From assembly GCF_015207105.1 (NCBI RefSeq), contig NZ_JADEXO010000032.1, positions 1-52,921 of the forward strand: DNA of 52,921 bases. Direction: 5' to 3'. A program made the position numbers and the translations under genes. The stretch comes from a cf. Phormidesmis sp. LEGE 11477. GTDB taxonomy: Bacteria; Cyanobacteriota; Cyanobacteriia; Phormidesmidales; Phormidesmidaceae. This document shows positions 37,070-46,129 of the stretch, piece after piece. A model generated the notes under the pieces. That model had not been told where the DNA came from. It made no database searches and was given only the letters and a program-made list of their open reading frames with translations. Position 1 is the first letter of the stretch. The number at the start of each line of letters is the position of its first letter.

Positions 37070-37311
37070 TATCAGCCTGCACCAGAGATTCTGGCTACCT
37101 GTTTAGCGAAGACGGAAACCCGAGGGCTGAGCGGAGTCGTAGAGCTTTGCTCTTCTCGAAGAGTAGTCCGACTGGGTTGTGCCTAACTCCTTCGGAGACG
37201 CTCCGCGTTGGCTTCGCCTCGCCGCTGGCGTTACGACTCCGCTCAGGCAGCGTTATACGCTACTTTAAGGCTATGTACGCTAAACAGATGCGATTCTGGT
37301 GCAGGCTGATA
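37070..37311. mobile_element. MITE-like element with 17-bp terminal inverted repeats
   Basis: TATCAGCCTGCACCAGA at 37070-37086 is repeated in inverse orientation at 37295-37311. A nested pairing (CTGTTTAGCG with CGCTAAACAG) and a central pairing (CTGAGCGGAGTCGTA with TACGACTCCGCTCAG) follow inside. The ends can be read as TA|TCAGCC...GGCTGA|TA, so a TA target duplication as in IS630/Tc1-mariner elements fits. No transposase frame is present. It lies between ldh and the small membrane protein gene. The central part with GGAGACGCTCCGCG resembles dispersed cyanobacterial repeats. Small frames inside it are not genes. Confidence 0.7.
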
Positions 37312-37388
37312 ACTAAGCGCAATACATAGAAGAAAACTCGCTCCTATGCTTTACTAAAAAGTCTCTAGCTGTGTTCTATATTTGTGTT

Positions 37389-37865
37389 CTATCGTCTGGT
37401 TCTGTACCTGCGAAGAGAGCGAGACTTCCGCTGCTTTCTTAAGCGACTAAAGGTGGGAAATCCGAGACCCACCATACCCAGAAGCCCCATAGGTGATGGC
37501 CCTGAGCTAGAACGAAGATACTTTGTCAGAGCGTTTGTTTTAACGCTATTGTGCTGAAGCGTATCTTGCCCCTTTCTTTCGGCCACGGTGGTGGATGTCT
37601 GCTCAGGCGGGCGATGGTTGATCGCCACCAAGGAGAGCAGTCCAACCACAATGAATGAACTGAGATTGTTCATCGACTTGTCGGCGCGAGAAGGTTCGGC
37701 GGGGGTTCGATAGGTGCTGGCGATGAACCAAATAAAGATACCAGCAGCGACTATCAACGCAATGTTGTTGATGACGGGGCTATTAGCGAAGGTATAGATA
37801 GCACCTTCTGTGGGACCATCGATCGCGCTGTTGAACTCTTCAAGAGTAGAAAATGGGCTAGACAT
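37389..37865 (-). CDS. Small membrane protein next to the ammonium transporter
   Basis: The 158-residue protein starts at ATG 37865 behind AGGAAA. It has two predicted membrane segments (about residues 28-46 and 68-82) and a long polar region. The C-terminal tail is rich in Arg/Lys (RKQRKSRSLRRYRTRR). I do not recognise the family. It is 54 bp downstream of the amt stop on the same strand, so it is likely co-expressed with the transporter and could be a partner of it. Confidence 0.6.
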   Translation of the reverse strand: MSSPFSTLEEFNSAIDGPTEGAIYTFANSPVINNIALIVAAGIFIWFIASTYRTPAEPSRADKSMNNLSSFIVVGLLSLVAINHRPPEQTSTTVAERKGQDTLQHNSVKTNALTKYLRSSSGPSPMGLLGMVGLGFPTFSRLRKQRKSRSLRRYRTRR

Positions 37866-37919
37866 GATTGAATTTCCTAAAATATGGCAATTCTGCACTC
37901 AATAGAACCAATCGCGCTC

Positions 37920-39326
37920 TTACAAGGTCGGCATACCGGGCTGGGGTGAAACAGGAATAGCAGGCGTCTGTCTCACGCCGTTTCCTTCAGCGAGGATGGG
38001 ATATTCTGGATAGCCTTCCAAGCCGAATTCTGTGAGATCCAACCCACCGATTTCTTCTTCAGGTGAGACTCTTAGCATCCCTAGCTTTTTGAGTACAAAG
38101 CTGACGCCATAGCCAGGAATGAATCCTAGAATGATGGTGCATACAAGTGTGCCTACGAGCTGACCGATAAAGCCTGTCAGCGGGATGCCGTCCCCTTGCG
38201 GATAGCCAGTTGCCATCACGCCTACTGCCATCGCACCAATTACGCCGCAATAGCCATGTACCGCAAAAGCACCTACTGCATCGTCGATGCCAGCTTTTTC
38301 CACAGCGTTGCCGACAAAAGGCATAGTGTAGGCACCAATAAACGCAATCAGAATGACAATTGCTGGACTATAGAGGTCTAACCCTGCACCGACGGAGATG
38401 ATGCCCGCTAGACCGCCGGAGATAGTGTAAAACGGGTCGGCCTTGGAAGAGATGTAGGCACCCACAATTCCCGAACACAGCGCTAGCGTTGTATTAACGC
38501 CTATCGAGGCTAGGGTCATCGGCGTACCGTAGATAGTGATTTCTACCGATTGTCCGGGTACGAAAATTACGCAGGCAGCGAGGAAAGCGTAGAAGCCTAC
38601 GAAAATTAGCATTAGTCCTACCATCGTTAGCGGCAGATTGTGAGGCAAGATTGCCCTTGGCTTACCTGTGGTGCTGTCAAACTTGCCGATGCGAGGACCC
38701 AGGTTAATAAGAACGCCCAAGGCAAAGAAGCCTGCAACCCCGTGCAAGACAGCCGAACAGCCGAAGTCATGATAGCCGAACTGAGTCAGGAACCAACCGT
38801 AAGGATTCCATCCCCAGGCCGCCGCGACTACCCAGGTAAAAGAGCCTAGAACCACTGCCAAAATTGCGTAAGCACCTACTTTTATACGCTCGATAACTGC
38901 GCCAGAAAGGATTGAGGCGGTTGTCATCGCGAAAAGGGAGAATGCGAACCAGAAGACGCCAGTGAGGTTGTCGGCCACATTAGGGCCGAGGGCTGGTGAC
39001 CAAGGATAAGAGGCTTGCACTAAGCCTAAAACTTCTCCAACAACGCCTTCGGAATTAGGATCTGTCCAAGGTCCAACAATACCGCCTTGCAGTGGAAACA
39101 GTGGGAAGGCGTTGTATACCCACCAGCCAAAGAAGAAGAATGTAAGACCAACAATAGACAGCGTTAAGAGGTTTTTAACCATTGTGGCCAGGACATTTTT
39201 GGCCCGTGAGGCTCCGCCTTCATAAGCTAGAAATCCAACGTGGATCAAGAGCATGAAAACGGAAGCCCAGTAGTAGTAGGATTCCGAGACAAACGTTGCT
39301 AGAAATTCTTGCGATTCAGGAGTCAT
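37920..39326 (-). CDS. amt: Ammonium transporter (Amt family)
   Basis: The 468-residue protein has about eleven membrane helices and keeps the twin-His pore pair: HGVAGF after CSAVL (about residue 195) and AVHGYCGVIGAM (about residue 348). It brings in ammonium or methylammonium. The N-terminus (MTPESQEFLATF, then YYYWASVFMLLIHVGFLAYEGG) has no cleaved signal peptide, and the C-terminus is longer and polar. It belongs to the more divergent Amt group with PxG/EGG-type openings rather than the Amt1 of most cyanobacteria, but this is by eye. A perfect NtcA-type box precedes it, as expected for nitrogen control. Confidence 0.92.
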   Translation of the reverse strand: MTPESQEFLATFVSESYYYWASVFMLLIHVGFLAYEGGASRAKNVLATMVKNLLTLSIVGLTFFFFGWWVYNAFPLFPLQGGIVGPWTDPNSEGVVGEVLGLVQASYPWSPALGPNVADNLTGVFWFAFSLFAMTTASILSGAVIERIKVGAYAILAVVLGSFTWVVAAAWGWNPYGWFLTQFGYHDFGCSAVLHGVAGFFALGVLINLGPRIGKFDSTTGKPRAILPHNLPLTMVGLMLIFVGFYAFLAACVIFVPGQSVEITIYGTPMTLASIGVNTTLALCSGIVGAYISSKADPFYTISGGLAGIISVGAGLDLYSPAIVILIAFIGAYTMPFVGNAVEKAGIDDAVGAFAVHGYCGVIGAMAVGVMATGYPQGDGIPLTGFIGQLVGTLVCTIILGFIPGYGVSFVLKKLGMLRVSPEEEIGGLDLTEFGLEGYPEYPILAEGNGVRQTPAIPVSPQPGMPTL

Positions 39327-39389
39327 AGAGCGCTCCGCATCATAGGGTTGATTAGAGTGGGTTGATTAGGGTGAAAGCTTGTTATGACA

Positions 39390-39433
39390 AGAGTATGCAA
39401 TGTGACTAACATACGAGTTGTAGTCATCAATAC
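39390..39433 (-). promoter_or_regulatory. NtcA-type box and -10 of the amt promoter
   Basis: GTAGTCATCAATAC at 39420-39433 is a perfect GTA-N8-TAC box. On the minus strand TACTCT (39390-39395, fits TAN3T) lies 24 bp past it, close to the 22-23 bp of NtcA-activated promoters. The amt start is 64 bp further on. Under nitrogen limitation NtcA would activate amt. The box is seen; the regulation is inferred. Confidence 0.7.
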
Positions 39434-39540
39434 GGAAAGACGCTGATCTTGTAACTCTTTTCTTGCAGTTGAAAGACCTTTAGGAACGGTGGGATCTTCT
39501 AATGTTATTAGCGCCACTAGCGACAGATATTAGTGGCAGG

Positions 39541-41484
39541 TTAGTGACAGCAAGTCTGTTTTGCAGGAGAGGGCGGTACGTCATTGGCTGGGTTTTCATC
39601 AAAGAAATTAAGCGGCTTGAGCATAAAGCCGATCGTCGCGACAGGCATGATGGGCCAGTCTTCGGCGCGGGGTGAGTGGCTGTGGGCGAAGGTGTACCAC
39701 ACGACGATATCGGTATCTTCTATGGCGCGATCGCCTTCAGTCCAATGCGGCAATCCGGCCCCGCCTGGGTTCTGATTAGGATAGTCTCCGGCAGGATACT
39801 TTTCATCTTCGTGAAAGGGCGTCACCCATAGATGTTGGCTCATGTAGGCGGCTCGCTTGCTGACGCTAGCGGAGGGACGGGCCATCGGCAGCGTATTGTC
39901 TCCTGGCATGAGTTTGTAAGCGGTGGGGTAGCCCATCGCATTTGTCTTAGCAGGATTGACAATCTTCCAATATCGCCCTTTCATCGGGTCGATCAGCCGC
40001 TGAGCCGCTTTCTCTGTCGGCAATAGCGTGGATTTGGCATAGAAGGCATTGCCGTAGGGGTTGCCAGGCTCTTCCTCTGGCACGATATCGACTTCATAGA
40101 CAGAATTGCGATCGCCATCTACGCACATATCCATGCGAACATTGAAAATATGCTGATGAATCGGTGCATTGAGCTGCGGGGCAACCAGCGTGCCATATTT
40201 GGGCACTTCGCCCGGCATCATCGCCGCCGTACTGACCACGCCTGTTAGCTTTACTTCATACTGAATCGTGCCATCTTGATAGAAATACCAATAAAAGCCG
40301 TATTCGTAGTTGCCTACAGTCGCGATAAAAGAGATCACCAAGCGACGCGATCGCCTCACCTCAGTCTGCTCCGTCCGCCAGTCCATATGTTTCCACAAAA
40401 TGCCAAAGTCTTCTTCGTGCAGACAAATGGCATTCTCGATTTTGGCCACTTCTCCCCGAGAGTTTGTAATAAAGCCATCGAAGTAGTAAATCTCTCCTAG
40501 GCAGTCGCAGCCCAGGGTCAAAGAGTTTGCCAAAGAGCCAATCCCGTATTCACCGACATCAAACGCATTTTTGCGATAGTGATGAGGAGAAGGATCGCCG
40601 TAGGGGACTGTCATCTCAGCCAAAGAAGCCCGGTAGAAGATTGGTCTTGTCTCTTCTCCATCCTGATAGGTAACATTGTACAAAACGAGTCCTTCACGCG
40701 GCGTGAACCCAATGCGAATGTTCCACTTTTGCCAGCTAATCTCGTGATCGTTTACCTCAAAGCTAGGGCCTTCTGGCTGCACAATCTCTAGCGGCTTGAT
40801 ATCTGTTCTATAGTTCTTGACATACTCGGGCGTATAGTTGCCATCTTTGGGCGGCAGAGGCACCACGCCATAGTCCTCTACCCGGATGACTTCCATCTTA
40901 TTGAGATCGACGACTGGAATCACCCCTTCAATGGGCCGAGCGTAGCCGTGATCGGTCGGATTTGCCCTGACCCAGCACAGCGCTCTTGAAAGGCGCACCC
41001 CTGCTTCTTCTGCGATGCCATAATTGCCAGCAGACCAAGGATCTACCATCACCAGATCTGGATCGGTGATCCCGCGTTTGGCAATAGCCGCCTGAAATTC
41101 AGGGCTGGCCTTCACCGCCGCCTCGCATTCAACGAATTCGTCAAGCATGATCGGCGGCTGCACGTTAGGAATGTTTTCCCAAGAAATCACCCGGCCATCG
41201 TTGAGAGAAACAACAGCTTCATAAGTTCTACCCGTGGCATTGTCTAGCAGCACAAGAAAGGCTTTTCGCTCAATACTGTCGCCAGATTTAAAGCTTAAAA
41301 CGGTTTCTTTACTGGGCTCTTGTAAGGAGACACTGGCAAATCGTACCGCCTCACCTAAAGATCTTTGCTCTTTGACAATAGCTACTGCTGCTTCAATTTC
41401 ATCGGGCGTTAGCGGTTCTAACGGATGACTTATACTCGGTGGAGTTGTCAGCTTTTGTTTGGGCTTTTCTTGAATAAAGGTCAT
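39541..41484 (-). CDS. Copper-containing primary amine oxidase
   Basis: The 647-residue protein matches copper amine oxidases (TPQ type). The precursor Tyr of topaquinone is Y393 in TVGNYEYGFYW. The catalytic base Asp is D309 in AFDVGEYGIG. The copper ligands are H443 and H445 in HQHIFNVRMD, with the third His likely in the C-terminal AHSHSPRAEDWPIMPV. It oxidises primary amines to aldehydes with release of NH3 and H2O2. No signal peptide is seen (MTFIQEKPKQK start), so it is probably cytoplasmic. It lies directly upstream of amt on the same strand, which would recapture ammonium. Confidence 0.94.
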   Translation of the reverse strand: MTFIQEKPKQKLTTPPSISHPLEPLTPDEIEAAVAIVKEQRSLGEAVRFASVSLQEPSKETVLSFKSGDSIERKAFLVLLDNATGRTYEAVVSLNDGRVISWENIPNVQPPIMLDEFVECEAAVKASPEFQAAIAKRGITDPDLVMVDPWSAGNYGIAEEAGVRLSRALCWVRANPTDHGYARPIEGVIPVVDLNKMEVIRVEDYGVVPLPPKDGNYTPEYVKNYRTDIKPLEIVQPEGPSFEVNDHEISWQKWNIRIGFTPREGLVLYNVTYQDGEETRPIFYRASLAEMTVPYGDPSPHHYRKNAFDVGEYGIGSLANSLTLGCDCLGEIYYFDGFITNSRGEVAKIENAICLHEEDFGILWKHMDWRTEQTEVRRSRRLVISFIATVGNYEYGFYWYFYQDGTIQYEVKLTGVVSTAAMMPGEVPKYGTLVAPQLNAPIHQHIFNVRMDMCVDGDRNSVYEVDIVPEEEPGNPYGNAFYAKSTLLPTEKAAQRLIDPMKGRYWKIVNPAKTNAMGYPTAYKLMPGDNTLPMARPSASVSKRAAYMSQHLWVTPFHEDEKYPAGDYPNQNPGGAGLPHWTEGDRAIEDTDIVVWYTFAHSHSPRAEDWPIMPVATIGFMLKPLNFFDENPANDVPPSPAKQTCCH

Positions 41485-41590
41485 GAAGAATGGCTTCTCG
41501 CTAAGAAGCTATGGAGGGCTATTGTTAGAAAGCTAGTGATGGCGAATTAGTGTGGGTATCAGGCAATTCAGATGATTGTTTGAGGGTTGT

Positions 41591-42493
41591 CTAGACGGTG
41601 GCTTTCTCTGCTGAATAGCTCAGCGCGTCTGGGTAATATTCGGCAAGGTGCGGGCTACGATAGCCATCTTTTTGCCAGAGGATAGGAAAGAAGGTCTCGT
41701 CCATCTCGGTGCTGCCTAAGCGCTTGTAGCGACCGTAGATGTAGCCGGCTGCATTGGTCGGATGAAACTGAGCATTTGAAGGAATGGTGTGTAGCCCCAT
41801 GCTGTGAAAGGTGCCTTCGGTGCGAGTGGTTTTGCATAGCCCGTGCCAGGTGCGCCCATGATGCAGAGCGCAGCCGCCTGCTGGCACTTCGACGACGACT
41901 AGCTCTGGCTCTTCAACGCCCGCATTCTCAGCGGCCTGAAGCATGGCCCAGCGATAATCTTTGGTCGGCGCATGAAATTCACCCTCAACTGTGGCCAATG
42001 GCCATTTATGAGACCCTTTGACATAGACCAAGGTGCCGTCAGCGGCGGCAGCGTCATCTAGCGCTACCCAGCAGGTCATCATCTGAGGCGGATCTAGATA
42101 ATCGATGTAGGCACCGTCTTGATGCATTGCGATCGCCTTTGCTCCTGGCGGCTTCATCCAGAGACTGTCTTGACCGATCCGAGCCCCTTCCCATTCTGCT
42201 AAAGTCGCCGTCAGTCGGCCAATTTCAGCAGAGAGCACCAGGCTGGCAATGGTGCGATCGCATTTCCAAGCATTGCACATTTCCCTAGTCACATCTGGCA
42301 GGCTCAACCCCGGTCGCCAGTGCCACTCATCGGGATAAATGCCCGTTTCAAACTCTCCGCCAAACAGCGGCTCCATTCGAGCCGCAAGGCGCTGGGCAAA
42401 ATCAGGTGGAATAAAATTCTCCAGAATCAAGAAACCATCTGTTTGAAACTGCTCGATTTGCGACTGAGAAAGGCTAACGGGCTGATAGCTCAT
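41591..42493 (-). CDS. Phytanoyl-CoA dioxygenase (PhyH) family protein
   Basis: The 300-residue protein has the PhyH double-stranded beta-helix pattern. The Fe(II) ligands are H124 and D126 in AMHQDGAYIDYL and a distal His near residues 211-217 (LHHGRTWHG). A following Arg region could bind 2-oxoglutarate. The family hydroxylates or demethylates many small molecules. The sequence of ~300 residues is typical. The substrate is unknown; the neighbours (amine oxidase upstream on the minus strand, binding protein divergent) suggest an amine or betaine-like compound. The start ATG 42493 is certain. Confidence 0.88.
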   Translation of the reverse strand: MSYQPVSLSQSQIEQFQTDGFLILENFIPPDFAQRLAARMEPLFGGEFETGIYPDEWHWRPGLSLPDVTREMCNAWKCDRTIASLVLSAEIGRLTATLAEWEGARIGQDSLWMKPPGAKAIAMHQDGAYIDYLDPPQMMTCWVALDDAAAADGTLVYVKGSHKWPLATVEGEFHAPTKDYRWAMLQAAENAGVEEPELVVVEVPAGGCALHHGRTWHGLCKTTRTEGTFHSMGLHTIPSNAQFHPTNAAGYIYGRYKRLGSTEMDETFFPILWQKDGYRSPHLAEYYPDALSYSAEKATV

Positions 42494-42627
42494 GATGATA
42501 CGAGGCGATACACAAATTCTTTAAAAAGAGCTATGGCTTGGGAGGCCGTAGTTCAAAAGGCTACAGTTCAGGCGTTTAAAGAGCCGTCGTGCGTGAGCCG
42601 AAAAACAAAGGCACAACGCTGCTGCAG

Positions 42628-42701
42628 TTGACAAAAAGTCTTGAACAAACTCTACTTGTCATAATAAGTTTATCTGGAAGAGAAACGGTATTCTCTGCTA
42701 C
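42628..42701 (+). promoter_or_regulatory. Promoter-like sites and NtcA-type box before the binding-protein gene
   Basis: TTGACA at 42628-42633 and TCTACT at 42651-42656 (17-bp spacer) make a sigma-70-like pair. GTATTCTCTGCTAC at 42688-42701 is a perfect GTA-N8-TAC NtcA-type box, with TAATAA-type sequence 14 bp later. The region (42494-42812) lies between divergent PhyH and binding-protein genes. The NtcA box lies 112-125 bp before the binding-protein start. Both sites are seen; their use is inferred, and the spacing to a -10 is not ideal. Confidence 0.5.
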
Positions 42702-42812
42702 TTTCGATCTAGAAATTAATAAAGAACGAAGACTCACAACAAAAGACTAAGCAGGCCATAAAAGCTTGAGAAAATGACCAGAAAAGACCAAAATTCGTGA
42801 GGAATTATCAGC

Positions 42813-43583
42813 ATGCAATCTGCAGAAGCTTTGTCAGCAAATCTTGAAGTTTCAGCCACGCAGCAGTCTTTAACCAAACGACCCGGCTATCTCAACATTG
42901 TCGCTAGCGACTTTGATGCACGGCCTATGAGCTATATCAATGAAGCAGGCTACCGCACCGGGTATGAGCCGGAGCTAGCTAGAATTGTGTGCGATCGCCT
43001 GAATCTCAAACCGGTATGGCACAACCTGCCGATGGAGGATTTCTACACTAGCCTAGACCCTACAACAAACAGCAAGTACGACGTTGTTTGGTTCAACCAA
43101 GCAATCACACCCGAACGTCAAAAAGCAGTCTCTTTCACACAACCCTACGGCCTCTTCGACGAAGCAGTATTAGTGAAAAAGTCTAGTGCCGTTGCTTCTC
43201 CTGATCAGCTGACTGGTCAGCGTATAGGCGGTCTAGCAGATAGTACAAATATTGCTTTAGTCAAAGGCTTTTCCGGCGCTCAGGCTATCCCTTACCCTGG
43301 CAGTGACAAGGTATTGCCCGAAATGCTAGCAGCTTTGCGAGCGGGAAAAATTGACGCACTGATCGATGACGAATTAGTGCTGGTTGTCGCCGCTGAAGAA
43401 GACATAAGTTTGCGTCTAGCATTTACGCTACCGACTAAAGCCCCTTTCGCGATTGGAGTTTCAAAGACGCAGCCTCTGCTTTTATCTCAGCTTGAAAATG
43501 CTCTTTCCGAACTGATTGCCGACGGTACTCTAGCTGAGCTTTGGACAACGTGGATTCCATGGAAGCCTTTTCCATTCTCGTAA
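42813..43583 (+). CDS. Type 3 (SBP_bac_3) solute-binding-like protein without a signal peptide
   Basis: The 256-residue protein has the two-lobe amino-acid-binding fold (LNIVASDFDARPMSYI, GYEPELARIVCDRL, YDVVWFNQAITPERQKAVSFTQPY, and the hinge with QRIGGLADSTN). Such proteins are normally periplasmic with a signal peptide; here the N-terminus (MQSAEALSANLEVSATQQSL) is polar. No ABC permease or ATPase is adjacent. It may act as a cytoplasmic sensor or as an enzyme of this fold, like cyclohexadienyl dehydratase. It stands just upstream of the GS-like gene and probably shares its transcript. ATG 42813 follows GAGGAA. Confidence 0.8.
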   Translation: MQSAEALSANLEVSATQQSLTKRPGYLNIVASDFDARPMSYINEAGYRTGYEPELARIVCDRLNLKPVWHNLPMEDFYTSLDPTTNSKYDVVWFNQAITPERQKAVSFTQPYGLFDEAVLVKKSSAVASPDQLTGQRIGGLADSTNIALVKGFSGAQAIPYPGSDKVLPEMLAALRAGKIDALIDDELVLVVAAEEDISLRLAFTLPTKAPFAIGVSKTQPLLLSQLENALSELIADGTLAELWTTWIPWKPFPFS

Positions 43584-43743
43584 CAGTCGATACAGCCTTG
43601 TCATAACAAGTTGGATTAACTGAGGAGGGAGTCTGACTAATGAAGTCAACTGACATCGCAGCGCAACCATTGTTAGAAGAATGTTAGAAGAATATTATCG
43701 GTTGCTAAAAGACTACTATCAATAAATTACGGAGAGCCCCGCT

Positions 43744-45264
43744 GTGACCGGAGTGATTATCAGAGCTAGTGTCTCAGAACAGACATCAACTGCTTCAACC
43801 GATCTACAAAGTTATCTTGAATCAGCGGGTAGAGACGAGAAAGTCCGGCAGGTGCGCGCCAAGATTGACGAACTGGGTATTCAATACATCTACTATCAGT
43901 TCATCTCTATTACCGGCAAGATTGTTGGAAAAGGCGTACCGTCGGATCACTGGGAGAAGACGGCTGAAGGCGGCATTCAGCTAGTATATGGCGCGACGGT
44001 AAATCTGGCTCTAGATCGCCGACAACAGTATGTAGGCTATGGCCCAGAGGCCGCTGAGCTAGTGGCTATCCCCGATGTTGATACATTTTGCCAACTGCCT
44101 TGGGACCGGCGAGTTGCTAGAGTCTATTGCGTATGCTTTCGCAATCGTGAAGAAGAAGAAAATCCCGGCGGCTTTCTCACAGCAGACTGTCGCGGCAATT
44201 TGATCCGGCTGCACGAGGCTTTCCAGACAAAGCACGGCCTGCACCTGCGCCACGGCTGTGAGCCAGAGATGATGTGGCTAAAGAAAGGCCCCGATGGCAA
44301 GCCTGACGGCGGCGTGACCAAGCCTAACTGCTATCACATCGATCAGTTTGAAGAATTGCGCCCGGTGTTCTTGAGAGTAATTGAGTACAGCCGGGCGATG
44401 GGCCTAGATATGATTCAGGGCGATCATGAGGACGCGCCGGGTCAGCTAGAGCTGAATTTTATGTATGACGATGCGCTAAGGACGTGCGATCGCCTGACGA
44501 CCTACCGCCAAATCTGTGCTCAAGTAGCCCGAGAATTCAATCTGATTGCCTGCTTCATGTCTAAGCCTTTCTTAGGCGTCTCTGCCTCCGGCTGTCACCA
44601 CAATCTCTCTTTATGGCGCGGGGGCGACACGACCGTAAAAACATTTGGCATGGACACACTTCTCGGCCTAGAAGGAAACTACACCTATCAACAGGGCGGT
44701 GAAAATACCTTCATGCCAGTTCCAGGAAAATCTCCTCGCATTCCAGGCCCGATTGGATTGAACTGCATTGGTGGTGTGATCGCTCATCTAGGCGCACTTA
44801 CGGCGGTGGGCTGTTCTACTGTCAACTCCTATCGTCGTCTGTGGGACGCTGGCTTTTGGGCACCCGTCTACTCTGACTGGGGCTATCAAAACCGTACTTG
44901 TGGCTTGCGCGTTTCTGCGCCTGGGCGGTTTGAATATCGGGCGGTAGATTCGATGGTAAATCCGTACCTAATGGCCGGGGCGATGCTACAAGCTTTTGAC
45001 GATGGGCTGAGCAACCAGCTAGATCCAGGCGAGCCCGAACAGCGCAACATCTATGAGGCGATGGAAGCTGGCAAGCAAACGAAAAAGCTGCCTATGTCCC
45101 TAGGCGAAGCGCTAGATCGGCTGGCTGAAGATGAGGTGATCCAGTCAGCCATGCCGGGTGAAATGTACGGACTATACGAAGAGTACAAGCGCGATGAGTG
45201 GATTCGCTTCCTAGCCACTACCAGCAACTGGGATGCTGAAAACTATATGCACTGTTTGCCTTAA
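43744..45264 (+). CDS. Glutamine synthetase-like ligase (glutamylamide synthetase type)
   Basis: The 506-residue protein has the glutamine synthetase catalytic domain. Visible motifs are GCEPEMMW (near 178), GDHEDAPGQLEL (near 226), GCHHNLSLW (near 281), the NSYRRL loop and RVSAPGRFEYRAVD (near 390). It differs from the main GlnA of cyanobacteria and looks nearer to the ligases that join glutamate to amines (GmaS or PuuA-like). The substrate cannot be told. The start is GTG 43744 behind GGAG. It lies with an amine oxidase, MOSC protein and TMA-type monooxygenase, in line with amine glutamylation. Its C-terminal sequence reappears as a decayed fragment at 48596. Confidence 0.88.
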   Translation: MTGVIIRASVSEQTSTASTDLQSYLESAGRDEKVRQVRAKIDELGIQYIYYQFISITGKIVGKGVPSDHWEKTAEGGIQLVYGATVNLALDRRQQYVGYGPEAAELVAIPDVDTFCQLPWDRRVARVYCVCFRNREEEENPGGFLTADCRGNLIRLHEAFQTKHGLHLRHGCEPEMMWLKKGPDGKPDGGVTKPNCYHIDQFEELRPVFLRVIEYSRAMGLDMIQGDHEDAPGQLELNFMYDDALRTCDRLTTYRQICAQVAREFNLIACFMSKPFLGVSASGCHHNLSLWRGGDTTVKTFGMDTLLGLEGNYTYQQGGENTFMPVPGKSPRIPGPIGLNCIGGVIAHLGALTAVGCSTVNSYRRLWDAGFWAPVYSDWGYQNRTCGLRVSAPGRFEYRAVDSMVNPYLMAGAMLQAFDDGLSNQLDPGEPEQRNIYEAMEAGKQTKKLPMSLGEALDRLAEDEVIQSAMPGEMYGLYEEYKRDEWIRFLATTSNWDAENYMHCLP

Positions 45265-45325
45265 AAATTTAATTATCTACACTTAGAGATTTATTTTCTC
45301 TTAGTTTCTTTTTGTTCTTCCATTA

Positions 45326-46129
45326 ATGGGGTATGAAATGTCTACGGTTGGCACAATTGAGAGCATCTGGCGCTATCCCGTTAAAAGTATGCGAGGAGAA
45401 AATCTTGCCGAAGCTTTTGTAGCTTTTGCCGGACTTATGGGCGATCGCGTCTACAGTTTTGTCACAGACAAAGGCAATCCTGGGTTTCCCTGGTTCACTG
45501 CTAGAGATACAGAATCTCTGTTGCTTTATACCCCTCGTTATAAGCAAGCTAGCGCTACGCTCAAGCCCAAAAATCTTGAAGCAGCACAAGGCATGGCCCC
45601 TGGCATCAATCCGCTGACTCCAACCATTCAAGACTTTTCTGTAGAGGTAGAAACGCCTGAAGGTAAAAGCTACAGCCTGGATGATGAAGCTTTTTTAGAG
45701 CATCTTCAAACCCTTAGCCAAGACCCAACGCTCAGAGTTCATTTCACTCAAAAGAGTCAGTACGACTGTAGACCACTCTCTTTATTCTCAGTTCAACTGC
45801 AAGAATTATTGTCTGACCAGCTAGCCGTAGAAATTGACAAGCGTCGGTTTCGAGCAAACTTCTACGTGAGCTGGAATGAGGACATGCCGCCGCTGTACGA
45901 GAACGAACTGCTTGGCAAGCGTTTGAAAATAGGTGATCAATTAGAAGTCAACGTGCTAGAGCGCGATCCTAGATGCAAAATGATCACCTTAGATCCAGAG
46001 ACTTCTGAAGCTAATCCCGATATTATCAAGCACCTCGCAAGTACTCACGAAGGCTACGCTGGTGTATATGCCGCCGTTTTAGTAGAAGGGATGGTCAAAG
46101 CAGGGGATACTATTGAGCTTTTGGACTGA
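45326..46129 (+). CDS. MOSC-domain protein (mARC/YcbX type)
   Basis: The 267-residue protein (MSTVG start at 45338 is an alternative) has an N-terminal MOSC_N beta-barrel (GTIESIWRYPVKSMRGE) and a C-terminal MOSC domain. The molybdenum-cofactor Cys is C217 in DPRCKMITLDPETSE, and DKRRFRANFYV matches the cofactor-binding segment. mARC and YcbX reduce N-hydroxylated compounds, and mARC also reduces trimethylamine N-oxide. Next to a TMA-type monooxygenase in the same island, this suggests N-oxide reduction. No signal peptide is present. Confidence 0.9.
   Translation: MGYEMSTVGTIESIWRYPVKSMRGENLAEAFVAFAGLMGDRVYSFVTDKGNPGFPWFTARDTESLLLYTPRYKQASATLKPKNLEAAQGMAPGINPLTPTIQDFSVEVETPEGKSYSLDDEAFLEHLQTLSQDPTLRVHFTQKSQYDCRPLSLFSVQLQELLSDQLAVEIDKRRFRANFYVSWNEDMPPLYENELLGKRLKIGDQLEVNVLERDPRCKMITLDPETSEANPDIIKHLASTHEGYAGVYAAVLVEGMVKAGDTIELLD

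Noticed and set aside
37147-37329. Short open frame inside the MITE-like element
   Set aside because: It lies wholly within inverted-repeat DNA, has no ribosome-binding site and reads as palindrome-derived low-complexity protein.
39394-39412. Second GTA...TAC pair before amt
   Set aside because: The spacing is not 8 bases, so it does not fit NtcA.
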